Source of the DNA: an uncultured Bacteroidales bacterium
GTDB lineage: Bacteria; Bacteroidota; Bacteroidia; Bacteroidales; UBA932
Direction of reading: 5' to 3'
DNA length: 46,114 nucleotides
Assembly (NCBI GenBank): GCA_945874155.1
Contig: CAMCFO010000022.1
Location: forward strand, 1-46,114
Below, piece by piece: positions 33,593 through 42,519 of this stretch. The translations under genes and the position numbers were made by a program. The first letter of the stretch is position 1. Every line of letters starts with the position of its first letter. The notes under the pieces were generated by a model. It worked only from the letters and a program-made list of their open reading frames with translations. It was not told where the DNA came from and ran no database searches.

Positions 33593-33730
33593 TCAGTTAC
33601 TCTTGCTCACCGAAAGCATATCCGCCAATCTCTCCTTTGGAACATCCAAAAGGGCAAGATAAACTCTCCTCTGGAACTCAGTAATTCCTGGAGCACTACG
33701 TACCATATCCTTTATCTCTTCAACAGTCAT
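33593..33730 (-). CDS. Short ORF resembling the start of an MGMT/Ada DNA-binding domain
   Basis: 45 residues from an ATG at 33730. TEFQRRVYLALLDVPKERL matches the opening helix and turn of the O6-alkylguanine-DNA alkyltransferase domain (typically TxFQxxVWxALxxIPxG). The active-site PCHRV part is absent and the ORF ends about 15 residues later. It is either a decayed fragment or an unrelated small protein. It lies in the 434-base gap between the convergent GH31 and AraC genes; no clear promoter is seen. Confidence 0.35.
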   Translation of the reverse strand: MTVEEIKDMVRSAPGITEFQRRVYLALLDVPKERLADMLSVSKSN

Positions 33731-33889
33731 TTCAATGAAATTGCATGATGCCAACCTTTTTTTAAATATTTCCAAAGGTCACTATGCCAAAGGCTCTTTC
33801 TGGTGAACTCATCCCGATTGCAAGCACTCTTGACCCGGAGAAAATCTGGAAGTCACAAAATAAGAAAGGAGACCGGGGTACTATTTCTT

Positions 33890-34762
33890 CTACCGGTTGC
33901 GGAACTCGGTGGGGGAGATGCCTGTTTTCTTTTTGAATTGCGTTGCGAAATATTCCGGGTTCTCGAACTGGAGTATGATGGATATTTCCTTGATGGAAGC
34001 TGAGGTGCTGCGGAGCATTTCCTTGGCCCTGTGTATTTTCAGGTTTATGAAATACTGGGCAGGGGAGAGACCGGTGTATTGCTTGAAAAGGTTCCTGAAG
34101 CTCGTGTAGTTCACCCCAACGTGTTCTGCCACTTCAGGCATTCTCAAATCTGTTTCCACGCTCGCCTGCATAAACGCCCTGGCTCTGTTCACTATCCTCC
34201 TGCCTTCCTCGTCGGGTTGCATACGGTTGTTGCGGTCAGTCATAAACATAAGCCCCAGCAGATGGTTCACTATTCCTGCGAGCAACTGCTGAAAATATGT
34301 CTCCTGACGTTGTGCGGTCCTTATGGCCTCTCTGTACAGTTCTATGACATTTTCATTGTAACCTATGAAATACACGGGTTTGAGTGGTGAAAAGAAACCC
34401 TCGTTTGTCCTGCTGTCCACATTGCTCCCGTTGAAGCCTATCCAATACTCGCTCCACCCCGTCTCCGGGTCGGGGAAGTAGCTGTGCTTCTCGCCTGGGA
34501 AAATCAGGAACATATTTCCGGCCTTGATTTCAAACTTGCCCCCGTGTTCCGTGACCAGCCTGCCTTTGCCCTCGGTTATATAAAGAAGCTGGTATTCTGA
34601 AAGCACTCTGCCGACTGAAGGATTGAACATATATTCCGGATTGTGCTTCTGCGGCGGATAGTCCTCTCCCGGATTCACCTTCTGGAACCCCAGGGAGCAT
34701 ACCGTCAGCCCCCATTTCCTATCCTGCTTGTTTTCAGGTATGTAGCTGATATTGTTTTCCAT
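33890..34762 (-). CDS. AraC-family regulator, probable rhamnose regulator
   Basis: 290 residues. The N-terminal cupin-like sensor (about 20-150; GRLVTEHGGKFEIKAGNMFL, IFPGEKHSYFP) is followed by two helix-turn-helix motifs at the C-terminus (about 190-288; MPEVAEHVGVNYTSFRNLFK and IKEISIILQFENPEYFATQF), ending FKKKTGISPTEFR. This is the sugar-sensing AraC layout of RhaR/RhaS-like activators. It is the only sugar-type regulator in the window and the natural candidate to bind the three rhamnose boxes. It lies on the minus strand, 35 bases after the stop of the PP2C gene, and only a poor promoter match (TATCCTTG near 34811) is visible, so it may be partly co-transcribed with the kinase/AAA+ cassette. 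Confidence 0.88.
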   Translation of the reverse strand: MENNISYIPENKQDRKWGLTVCSLGFQKVNPGEDYPPQKHNPEYMFNPSVGRVLSEYQLLYITEGKGRLVTEHGGKFEIKAGNMFLIFPGEKHSYFPDPETGWSEYWIGFNGSNVDSRTNEGFFSPLKPVYFIGYNENVIELYREAIRTAQRQETYFQQLLAGIVNHLLGLMFMTDRNNRMQPDEEGRRIVNRARAFMQASVETDLRMPEVAEHVGVNYTSFRNLFKQYTGLSPAQYFINLKIHRAKEMLRSTSASIKEISIILQFENPEYFATQFKKKTGISPTEFRNR

Positions 34763-34797
34763 ATTTTGAGGTTAAAGGATGTACCGGAAATGATAGA

Positions 34798-35532
34798 TTA
34801 CTCAACCCTTGCAAGGATAATCGAGATATTGTCGCAGCCTCCGTTTTCGCAGGCCCTGCGCATAAGGTCCACAATATTGCCGCCATCTCCGATTATGCTC
34901 TCGATTTCTTCATCCGGCACCATATCGCTCAGACCGTCGGAACAGATGAGTATCTTGTCTCCTTCCAGAATCTTACCGTCCAGGTCTTCTATCCTCAGAT
35001 GTCCTTCCGCCCCACCTCCTATGCAGTTGAGCAGGAGTTTGCTGTCTTCCGGGTTTCCGCTCATTCCCCTTTCCGTCTCGTCAGTGGTGAGCTGGCGCAA
35101 TATCCCTTCCCGGAAGCGGTAGGTGCGGCTGTCTCCGGCATTTATGAGCCAAATCCTGCCGTAATGCCACACAATGCCGGTCAGGGTGCATCCCATAGGG
35201 CGTGACTGGCCGCTCAGGGCTGCCTGTTCGTTGAGTTTTCGGCTGATTTCATAAACGCAGTCACGCAGGTCGTCCACGAAATTTTCGGCGCCGATTTCCC
35301 CGCTGTTGAATTTATCGGCAAGAGTGTCAAGTGTAAACCTGCTTGCCTGCTCCCCATTCTCGTGTCCGCCCATTCCGTCCGAAACCAGCAGATAGAAGAA
35401 ACCGTCCTCCGGAGTCGTGAGCGCGATTTCCGTACTGTCGTCCCTCAGGAAGAGACCTCCTATGCTCAGGGCGTCCTCATTGTTTTCTCGGACCAGACCC
35501 TTGTGGCAGATTGCCTGAATATCGAGTTTCAT
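34798..35532 (-). CDS. PP2C-family protein serine/threonine phosphatase
   Basis: 244 residues from the ATG at 35532, which overlaps the FHA gene stop (ATGA); longer frames to 35730 are antisense-like and rejected. All PP2C metal-site motifs are present: HKGLVRENNEDAL, LVSDGMGGHENGEQAS, INAGDSRTYRF, ICSDGLSDMV and GCDNISIILARV. It is a soluble, Stp-like enzyme of usual length that removes phosphate from Ser/Thr. It is encoded at the end of an operon that also has a Ser/Thr kinase and a phosphothreonine-binding FHA protein, so it is most likely the antagonist of that kinase. Confidence 0.94.
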   Translation of the reverse strand: MKLDIQAICHKGLVRENNEDALSIGGLFLRDDSTEIALTTPEDGFFYLLVSDGMGGHENGEQASRFTLDTLADKFNSGEIGAENFVDDLRDCVYEISRKLNEQAALSGQSRPMGCTLTGIVWHYGRIWLINAGDSRTYRFREGILRQLTTDETERGMSGNPEDSKLLLNCIGGGAEGHLRIEDLDGKILEGDKILICSDGLSDMVPDEEIESIIGDGGNIVDLMRRACENGGCDNISIILARVE

Positions 35533-35996
35533 TCCACAGTAAATTCCAAGGTTGCTATTCTGATGATGTCTCCGGTTTTGATTGCAGCGGCTTTTCCGGG
35601 TTCGAGTTTCACTCCGTTTACCTTCGTGCCGTTGGTGGAGCCGGAATCGGTGATGGTCCATCCGGAAGGTCCGCCGCCGATGACTCCGTGATTGCCGGAG
35701 ACATAGATGCAACTGGCGAGTTCCGGCCATATTCCTCCACGGCGGCCGAAGGCTCCTGCCCGCAGGATGAGTCTCATTCCGTTTCCGCTGAGGGCTACTG
35801 CCGGTTTGACATCGGTGGCCGTCTTTTTCGCAGCAGAATACCTGGTGCCGGGAACAAGGTCACTGCCGCAAACAGGACATTCCATACCCCTTTTCGGCCT
35901 CTTGCACTCAGGGCACCATTTCAATTCCTTCCCGCACTGGTCGCAGAAAGCGCTGTCGTCGGGAATCATATTCCTGCATTCGGGACATTGAATCAT
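35529..35996 (-). CDS. Zinc-ribbon/FHA-domain protein
   Basis: 155 residues. Two zinc ribbons occupy residues 1-45 (CPEC, CDQC, CPEC, CPVC pairs). A linker leads to an FHA domain (about 75-155) with the phosphothreonine-binding layout: FGRRGGIWPELAS, then VSGNHGVIGG in place of SxxH, and TDSGSTNGTKVNGVKL. It is expected to bind a threonine-phosphorylated partner, for instance the kinase itself or the AAA+ protein. It overlaps both neighbours by four bases (ATGA at each end), which indicates tight translational coupling and probably a stoichiometric complex. Confidence 0.92.
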   Translation of the reverse strand: MIQCPECRNMIPDDSAFCDQCGKELKWCPECKRPKRGMECPVCGSDLVPGTRYSAAKKTATDVKPAVALSGNGMRLILRAGAFGRRGGIWPELASCIYVSGNHGVIGGGPSGWTITDSGSTNGTKVNGVKLEPGKAAAIKTGDIIRIATLEFTVE

Positions 35997-38900
35997 AACA
36001 CATCCTCCATCTTGATAAGTTTGCGTTCTTCCGGAGAAACCTCTCCTCCTTCCTCGGCAAGTCTCGCAGCAAGGTTGCCCTTAACCTCGTCGAAGAGATT
36101 GCGTGCATCACGGCCGTTGCCGAAAGACCGTCCGCGATTATTGTAAAGCACTGTGAGTCTGCCTCGTACCGCATTCTCGGCCATTGGGTCAAGACTGTAT
36201 CCTCCCTTCCGGGCGTGAATCATAAAGATGCGGAAAAGTTCATCCGGATTGTAATCTTCGAACACAATGCGGTTCCGCTGCGGGAAGCGGGACTCAAATC
36301 CGCTGTTCTCGGAAATGAATTCCTGCATCTCGTGAGAATATCCCGCCGCGATGCACACGAACTTGCCCCTGTCGTTCTCCAGTCTGTCCACAAGGGTCTG
36401 AAGCGCTGTCTTTCCGTATTGGTCCATAGCCAGCTGATAGGCTTCGTCAATGAAAAGTATGCCACCCATTGCCGAATTGATTACATTGGTCGTAACCGCC
36501 TCGGTGTCACCCAAATACCTTCCCACAAGATTATGTTTTACCACTTCCACCACCTTAGGGCTCGGCAGGGCTCCCATAGAATGGAGAATTTTCCCCATCA
36601 ACCTCGCCACCGTGGTCTTGCCCGTTCCAGGATTGCCCAGGAACAGATAGTGCCCGAGCGGAATCACCGGAGTGCGGTTCTCCACCTTAGCCAGTTCGAT
36701 TTCGTTGTTGATGGTATGTGCCAGCTTGGTAAGGGCTGTCTTCACACCTTCGAGTCCGATTAGGGCATTGAGTTCGGCAAGGCAGTCTTCAACTGAAACT
36801 TTCGCGGCCTCTTCAAAAGGAATGTCATCCAGATATGCTGTGTGCAGGAACTCCGGAGTCCACTGCTCATAAGGAGTCGCAGAGATGCGGTTGTTGATAT
36901 TGGTCTTGGTCTGCTTGACCTTCGTCACCGCTTCCCGGGCGTTTCCGAACTTGTCGTCCTTCATAGCCACCATATTCTGGAACATATTCAGAGCCTTCAT
37001 ACGCACACTCTCGTCCGCAAGGGAGAAATTGTATTTCTTGGCCTTCGCCGCATTTTCGTAAATCTGCAGCAGTTCCTCTGCGGTGTAGTCCTCGATGTGG
37101 ATAGTGTGCGAGAAACGGCTCTTCAGGCCGGGATTGGAATTGAGCATAGTCTCCATCTGCTTGCGGTAGCCTGCACAAATCACCACGAATTTGCCGGCAT
37201 CGTCCAGCATCCTGTTCATAAGCGTGCGTATCGCCTTCTTGCCCTCCGAACTGGTGCTTTGCCCCGCAGAGTCCATTGGCTCAAGGTCGTAGGCTTCGTC
37301 GAGGAAGAGCACCCCGCCCATAGCTTCGTTGATGGCGGCATCCATATTCTTGTCGGACTCATTGACATACTTGCTTATGATGTCATTCGGCATCTTGGTC
37401 ACGACATTGTCGGTCGAAGTGACCCCGAGTGCCTTGAAAATCTTGCCCAAGGTCTTTGCCACCGTGCTTTTTCCTGTGCCCGGATTGCCGGTGATGATGA
37501 TATTGTAAGGGCTCAGACCTTCTTCGGCCTCTCCCATTTCGACGAGCCGGCGTTGCACTGCAATATCGTTTGCAATGGTCCTGATTTCCTTTTTGACACT
37601 GCCCATTCCCACGAAAGCGTCCAGTTCCTTCATCACGTCTTCTACGGATATCTCCTTCGTTCCTTCTTCTCCCGCTATGTCATTCCAGCTGAGCACATTG
37701 TCTTCCGCATTGCGGGTGTTGTGCCTTTTTACGGCCTCGTCGAAGAGATTGCGCACTTCGCGTGCGTTTCCGAAGGTGTCCGTACGTTTGAGGTACATTT
37801 TGTCGAAGATGCCGGGAAGCATTTCATCCGCCTTGGCATCCAGAGTGAATGTGGTGTTCTCATTGTTGCGGGAGAGCATACGGCGGAATATTTCTTCAAG
37901 CTCACGAGGCTTATAGTCAGGGAATTCTATGGTTACGTTGAATCGGGAAGGAGTGCCCGGGTTGATTCTGATGAATTCCCCCATTTCCTTGGTGTAGCCG
38001 GCCATTATGCAGACGAATTCGCCTTTGCGGTTCTCAGCAATGTTGAGCAGGGTGTTCACGGCATCTGTTCCGTATCCTCCTCTCTGGTCACCGCCGGCAA
38101 GAGCATAGGCCTCATCAATGAAGAGGATTCCTCCCATAGCCTTGTCCACGTATTTCTTGACATTGGCTTCCGTATCTCCCTGGAACTGGCCTATGAAATC
38201 CTTGCCGGATATTTCCACAAACTGTCCTGTTGGCAGGGCTCCTATGGCGTTGAGCACCTCTCCGAACTTGCGTGCAAAGGTGGTCTTTCCGGTGCCGGGG
38301 TTGCCGGTGAATATATAATGGTCCCGCAGCAACTTGCCGGTGATGCCGTTTTCCTTCTTTTTCTTGACATTCCGGATGATGGCTTTGATTTCGTCTTTCA
38401 CGCTCTGAAGGCCCACAAACTGGTCAAGTTCGGACAGGATTTCCTCTTCCGTCTTGGGTGTAAAACAGCGGGAGGTATCGATATCCGTCTCACATATGCT
38501 TTTGCCCGAGCGCATTGCCGCCTTGACCGCCAGGTCCTCTGCAGTTTTTTCCGCAAGATGTCCGTTCACATAGCCCATTTCCTTCTGTCTCATACACCAG
38601 GCAAAATGGCTCTTGAGTTTCTTGACGGCTCCGTCTTCCATCCCGAGCTTGTATCTTTCCTTCAGCATTGAACTTGTGAGAATGCAGAGGTCGTTGTTTG
38701 AGAAAGGTTCGAGCCTGAACTCAAAACCGAACAGACGGCGCACATCCTTGTTGTTTTCCAAAAATCCGCTCAGGTCGTTCATATGACCGCAAAGCAGCAC
38801 AATCGGAGCACCTTCCACCGTCCTCATTCTTGCAAACAGTTTGTCCAGCTGGTTCACATCCGAGGACTTGGAGGTGGGCAGCAGTTTCTGGGCATTGGTT

Positions 38901-39283
38901 ATCAGAAGTATGCCGTCCTTCAGGGAGGAGATGTTCTTGTCGAAGTCCGAGCTGAACTGATCCCAGTCTGCGGCATCCACTTCCCTTATGCCCTGCTTCG
39001 CCACGCCTGCGGCAATGATCTTTGAGGCTATGGTCTTGGCTATGAAATGCTTTCCCGAACCTGCGTCTCCGAGTATGAGACAGTCAAGGTCTATGCGGGT
39101 GCCTCCCTGTGCCAAGATTTTTGCCACCTTGAGCTTCTGTTCCAGTTTCTCAAGTTCCGGCTCTATGTTCTGCTTGCCTATGAGACTCGTTTCCGAAATC
39201 TGAACCTCAAACTTTTCACCGCAGAAACGGCAGTATTTCGCTTCTGTACGGTTGTCTTTTCCACATTTTGTGCAAGTTGCCAT
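35993..39283 (-). CDS. Zinc-ribbon protein with four AAA+ modules (CbbX/SpoVK-like)
   Basis: 1096 residues. An N-terminal zinc ribbon (CTKCGKD...CRFCGEK, residues 4-22) is followed by four AAA+ modules. Module 1 (about 45-270) is degenerate: Walker A GDAGSGKH (72-79) has His where Thr/Ser should bind the nucleotide magnesium, and Walker B reads ILLITNAQ. Modules 2-4 are canonical CbbX/SpoVK type with Walker A GNPGTGK(T/S) at 327-334, 599-606 and 883-890 and Walker B ILFIDEAY or VLFLDEAY at about 386, 658 and 942. Each is preceded by a DxxVGxxxVKxEI-like linker. Such AAA+ proteins remodel or unfold protein complexes. Four modules in one chain could form a pseudo-hexamer from few subunits. Located between the kinase and FHA genes. 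Confidence 0.93.
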   Translation of the reverse strand: MATCTKCGKDNRTEAKYCRFCGEKFEVQISETSLIGKQNIEPELEKLEQKLKVAKILAQGGTRIDLDCLILGDAGSGKHFIAKTIASKIIAAGVAKQGIREVDAADWDQFSSDFDKNISSLKDGILLITNAQKLLPTSKSSDVNQLDKLFARMRTVEGAPIVLLCGHMNDLSGFLENNKDVRRLFGFEFRLEPFSNNDLCILTSSMLKERYKLGMEDGAVKKLKSHFAWCMRQKEMGYVNGHLAEKTAEDLAVKAAMRSGKSICETDIDTSRCFTPKTEEEILSELDQFVGLQSVKDEIKAIIRNVKKKKENGITGKLLRDHYIFTGNPGTGKTTFARKFGEVLNAIGALPTGQFVEISGKDFIGQFQGDTEANVKKYVDKAMGGILFIDEAYALAGGDQRGGYGTDAVNTLLNIAENRKGEFVCIMAGYTKEMGEFIRINPGTPSRFNVTIEFPDYKPRELEEIFRRMLSRNNENTTFTLDAKADEMLPGIFDKMYLKRTDTFGNAREVRNLFDEAVKRHNTRNAEDNVLSWNDIAGEEGTKEISVEDVMKELDAFVGMGSVKKEIRTIANDIAVQRRLVEMGEAEEGLSPYNIIITGNPGTGKSTVAKTLGKIFKALGVTSTDNVVTKMPNDIISKYVNESDKNMDAAINEAMGGVLFLDEAYDLEPMDSAGQSTSSEGKKAIRTLMNRMLDDAGKFVVICAGYRKQMETMLNSNPGLKSRFSHTIHIEDYTAEELLQIYENAAKAKKYNFSLADESVRMKALNMFQNMVAMKDDKFGNAREAVTKVKQTKTNINNRISATPYEQWTPEFLHTAYLDDIPFEEAAKVSVEDCLAELNALIGLEGVKTALTKLAHTINNEIELAKVENRTPVIPLGHYLFLGNPGTGKTTVARLMGKILHSMGALPSPKVVEVVKHNLVGRYLGDTEAVTTNVINSAMGGILFIDEAYQLAMDQYGKTALQTLVDRLENDRGKFVCIAAGYSHEMQEFISENSGFESRFPQRNRIVFEDYNPDELFRIFMIHARKGGYSLDPMAENAVRGRLTVLYNNRGRSFGNGRDARNLFDEVKGNLAARLAEEGGEVSPEERKLIKMEDVL

Positions 39284-39286
39284 AAA

Positions 39287-42200
39287 TTACTTATTTTCTT
39301 TCGCTGCCAGTTCGTTGATTTTTCTGATGGTTCTTTTGTCGGCTTTGCCGGTGACCTTGATTCCGTTAGCCCTCTGGAAAGTTCTCACGGCAAGCCTGGT
39401 GTTTGTGCCATAGTCACCGTCAGCGGCGCTCTTGAGATAGCCTTTGCGTATGAGGAACTGCTGCATCTTGCGCACATTCTCGCCCTTGTCTCCGGGATTG
39501 AGGGACTGAACAGTAATGAGGTCCTTGATTTCCTCCTGGGCTGCTGGAGTCTCCGTCTGCTCCATCACCGGAGCCACCACTTTGTCGTATATCCAACTGT
39601 TAGGAACAAATGAACTCAGTCCAACCAGAATCCATACTGAGGCTATGAACACAAGGATATATCTGCGCCTCTTTTTCAGGTCGTCTTTCCAACCGTTTAG
39701 GGCACTCTCGTCCAAATCGATGCTCAAGGAGGAGTCGAATTCGTCTTCATCGCTGAAGGCATAGTAGAGAGGTTCCAGCACAAGCTCGTCAAAGCCCGGT
39801 TTCGTCAGTTTGCGCATCTGTTTTCTATGGGAGCTGGGATTCAGCAGGGTCTTCCAGGTCAGATATCCTCCCACTCCCAGCACCACGGCGAGGAAGATGT
39901 AGAGTATGAATTTGCCGAGAAGCCACACCACAAATGACAACGCTGCGGCAACTATGCCACCGGCGATGATGGGGATAATGCATCCGCTGCTGTCATCGTC
40001 TGTGAAAAAGACAATTGCAGCAACCACCAGACCCACCGGCCAGAAGAATTTTTCCAGCGAGACTCCGGAAGTGTCCACCAGAGGAGACTGCACTATGGCC
40101 ATTATCAGCATAATCACGAGCTGAATTGCGGGAAGAATGGCGAGTACGACAGTGCTGGCCAGTTGCAGAGTATTGCGCGTGTTCAGTGCGAGTATCCTTT
40201 TCTTGGCCGAGGAAACCATCGTGTCCACCTGCTGCCTTGCACTGTCGAAGCGGGTGACATAAGTGTTTTTGTCATCTATGCGCCTAAGGTCTTCAAGATA
40301 GTCCTTGAGCAGGTTTTCGTAGGTGAATTGTTGGGAAAGGTCAGCATCGGGGTTTTCGTGATGCTGGACTGCCAGCCAGCCGCCCAGACCGTTGTTTTCG
40401 TATTCATTCCTGAGCACGGACTTGGACTCGCGGAACAATTCGGAGACGGTGGTGACGGTCTTGCCGCCGTTTTCCAGCCTGTATTGGGGAGTGTGCCCGA
40501 AGCCTTTTATGATTTTCATCCAGGCCGTCTGAGCCAGGTATTTTTCGTCTTTCGGACCGGCCTTCTTCTGATTGTCAGCGCTTTCGTAGTCTGTGCAATA
40601 GTCTATCCAGGAAATCTGGGATGTAAAGCGGTCTCCCTTGGTCTTCAATGAATCGCTCAGATATGTACTGTAATCGGGATGCAGGATTGAAGCGGCCACA
40701 CAAAAGACGGTTGTAGGTATAATCCTGAGCGAGAGAGGGTCGTTGATGTAATTCTCGGACATCTCGGAGAGGTCTCCGTGGAATTTGTTCCAGACGACTG
40801 TGTAGATTTCATTCAACAGTCTGCCCAGGCTTTCCCCTGTCATAGCATACAGCTCGTCAGACGGGTCGTTTATGAGGTTGAGGTCGGACAGCGGGTCCAG
40901 AATCTGCACCCTGACCATAGCCACCTCGACGTCATCTTTCGATGCAGGGAGTCTGTCGGCCAATGCCTTGTCCTTGCATCTTACCCATTCCAGGAATATG
41001 TCCGATGAGAGCAAATCCCAGGTGGGCCCATCTGGAATGGCATCGTTGCAGAAATTGCCCACATCCTTGAAGTTGAAAATTTTTCTGCTGCAGGCTTCTC
41101 CCCCTTTGCGGGAAGAACCCTTAAATGAGAGTGGCAAGGTGGGGTTGAGAGCGTAGATTGCAGCCAGAGCTCCGGTGTTCTGGTCTTTCGGATAGCGTTT
41201 TTCGACTATCTCCTGCATTTCCAGAGCAAGTTCGGGATAGGGCTTGAGCCATTTTTCCAATTGTCCCCGATAGAGGTATCTCTTAGCCAGCTCGATGTCC
41301 TCAATCATACAGTCGGAAAGTTCCTCCGGCGAATGGGCCACCAGGTGTTTGGATGCGCTGAAAGTGATGTTGAGGTCTTCTATGATTTCGTCTTCCTCCA
41401 CCGGTACATCCTCTCCGTTGAGCGTGCGCTCGATTTCAGGATAGTCCCAGCGCTTTGCGGGATTTTTGATGAGCAGTCCCCGGCAAATCCTGGCGAGGGG
41501 GTCGGGCATATCGGAAGGTACACGTATGCGGCCCTTGACCTTGTCCATTGCCATCTGGCTTTCCTGGCTGCGGAAGGCCTTTTCGCCCATCCACATAGAC
41601 AGGATGCTCATACCGAGGGAATAGAAGTCGGACTTGGTGCTGAGTTCTACGAATACTCCTGAGGGGAGGGTGATGGTGGCGGTGTATATTTCCGGGGCGG
41701 CGTAAATGGGGGTGCGGCCCTGAACTGTGGTGCATTTCCCGTCAATGTCGAGGATTTCGGATATGCCGAAGTCGCACAGTACGCTGTCCCAGGTGGTCCT
41801 GCTCTTTATCAGTATGTTGGCAGGCTTGATGTCCTTATGGAGTATGTTCAGCTTGTGGAGCCGGTCCAGAGCTGCTGCGGTCTTGACTGTTATCGCGAGT
41901 ATGGCTTGGGCGTTGCCCTTGATTCCGGTGTCGGCTGCGTTGCCTTCAGGGATGTATTCAGTCAGTTCGAAATCTTCACCGAAGTCTATGATATCGGCTA
42001 TGAAGCCCTTGCCGTTGAGTTTCTGCAGAGGGGACAGGATTTGGCTCTTGGTCCGGCAGCCCGGGTGGTAGAGTTTGAGGGCGTATTCTTTCCTGGAGTC
42101 GGTGACCAGATAGAGTTCTCCTTCACCGCCCGAGGAGAGGTGCTTGCGAACTGTCAGCTTACGGCTTCCGGCGTTTATGCTCTGGCCAGGGGCCAATATT

Positions 42201-42517
42201 CCAGACTTTGGGGACTGAGGGTCCGGGGCTGCCTTTTCCTGGGCTTTGGCAGTTTTTTCAGGTGCAGTTGCGGTTTTTTCTGGTGCAGTTGCGGTCTTTT
42301 CTGGTGCCACTGCTGTTTTTTCAGGTGCCGTCGCAGTCTTTTCTGGTGCTACTGCGGTTTTTTGAGGCGCAGCGGCCGTTTTCTGCGGAGCCGTCGCCGT
42401 TTTCTGCGGATTGTTTAATCCGGCAAAATTCGTGTTCTTGAAAACATCCCCCAGTATTTTCTCGATTTCCTCGCTGCTGAGGCCAGGCTGTTTTTTCAGG
42501 TCTGCTGGGTCTGCCAT
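39287..42517 (-). CDS. Transmembrane Ser/Thr kinase with C-terminal peptidoglycan-binding domain
   Basis: 1076 residues. Eight 7-residue repeats (P-Q/E-K-T-A-x-A, residues 38-93) form a flexible N-terminus rich in Thr. The kinase domain (about 119-365) has Lys148 (YALKLY), HKDIKPANIL with Asp229, DFG at 249-251 and APE at 274-276, so it should be active; the glycine loop is GGEGE. A helical region of unknown fold (380-780) follows, then about five membrane segments (785-808, 824-839, 846-867, 869-888, 952-971). The tail (1000-1072) is a peptidoglycan_binding_1 domain (GDKGENVRKMQQFLIRKGYL, GTNTRLAVRTFQRANGI). Odd-numbered crossings put this tail in the periplasm, with kinase in the cytoplasm. 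The chain thus could sense the cell wall. It starts two bases after the zinc-ribbon gene. Confidence 0.93.
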   Translation of the reverse strand: MADPADLKKQPGLSSEEIEKILGDVFKNTNFAGLNNPQKTATAPQKTAAAPQKTAVAPEKTATAPEKTAVAPEKTATAPEKTATAPEKTAKAQEKAAPDPQSPKSGILAPGQSINAGSRKLTVRKHLSSGGEGELYLVTDSRKEYALKLYHPGCRTKSQILSPLQKLNGKGFIADIIDFGEDFELTEYIPEGNAADTGIKGNAQAILAITVKTAAALDRLHKLNILHKDIKPANILIKSRTTWDSVLCDFGISEILDIDGKCTTVQGRTPIYAAPEIYTATITLPSGVFVELSTKSDFYSLGMSILSMWMGEKAFRSQESQMAMDKVKGRIRVPSDMPDPLARICRGLLIKNPAKRWDYPEIERTLNGEDVPVEEDEIIEDLNITFSASKHLVAHSPEELSDCMIEDIELAKRYLYRGQLEKWLKPYPELALEMQEIVEKRYPKDQNTGALAAIYALNPTLPLSFKGSSRKGGEACSRKIFNFKDVGNFCNDAIPDGPTWDLLSSDIFLEWVRCKDKALADRLPASKDDVEVAMVRVQILDPLSDLNLINDPSDELYAMTGESLGRLLNEIYTVVWNKFHGDLSEMSENYINDPLSLRIIPTTVFCVAASILHPDYSTYLSDSLKTKGDRFTSQISWIDYCTDYESADNQKKAGPKDEKYLAQTAWMKIIKGFGHTPQYRLENGGKTVTTVSELFRESKSVLRNEYENNGLGGWLAVQHHENPDADLSQQFTYENLLKDYLEDLRRIDDKNTYVTRFDSARQQVDTMVSSAKKRILALNTRNTLQLASTVVLAILPAIQLVIMLIMAIVQSPLVDTSGVSLEKFFWPVGLVVAAIVFFTDDDSSGCIIPIIAGGIVAAALSFVVWLLGKFILYIFLAVVLGVGGYLTWKTLLNPSSHRKQMRKLTKPGFDELVLEPLYYAFSDEDEFDSSLSIDLDESALNGWKDDLKKRRRYILVFIASVWILVGLSSFVPNSWIYDKVVAPVMEQTETPAAQEEIKDLITVQSLNPGDKGENVRKMQQFLIRKGYLKSAADGDYGTNTRLAVRTFQRANGIKVTGKADKRTIRKINELAAKENK
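42239..42406 (-). repeat. Eight 21-bp tandem repeats in the kinase gene
   Basis: Eight in-frame units of 21 bases encode P-Q/E-K-T-A-x-A. The repeats are similar at DNA level (GCACCGGAAAAGACCGCAAC-like units), so the copy number could change by slippage without breaking the frame. Each unit offers a Thr, a possible autophosphorylation site for FHA binding. Confidence 0.8.
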
Positions 42518-42519
42518 AT

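Noticed and set aside
35533..35730. N-terminal extension of the PP2C protein
   Set aside because: The extra 66 residues are Arg/His-rich antisense-style sequence overlapping the FHA gene; the PP2C fold starts at MKLDIQAICHKG.
36842..38671. 609-residue open frame antisense to the AAA+ gene
   Set aside because: Shadow frame; His/Val-rich composition typical of antisense, no motifs, while the sense strand has four AAA+ modules.
42239..42406. CRISPR-like array
   Set aside because: The 21-bp units are contiguous, in frame and encode a protein repeat; there are no spacers.
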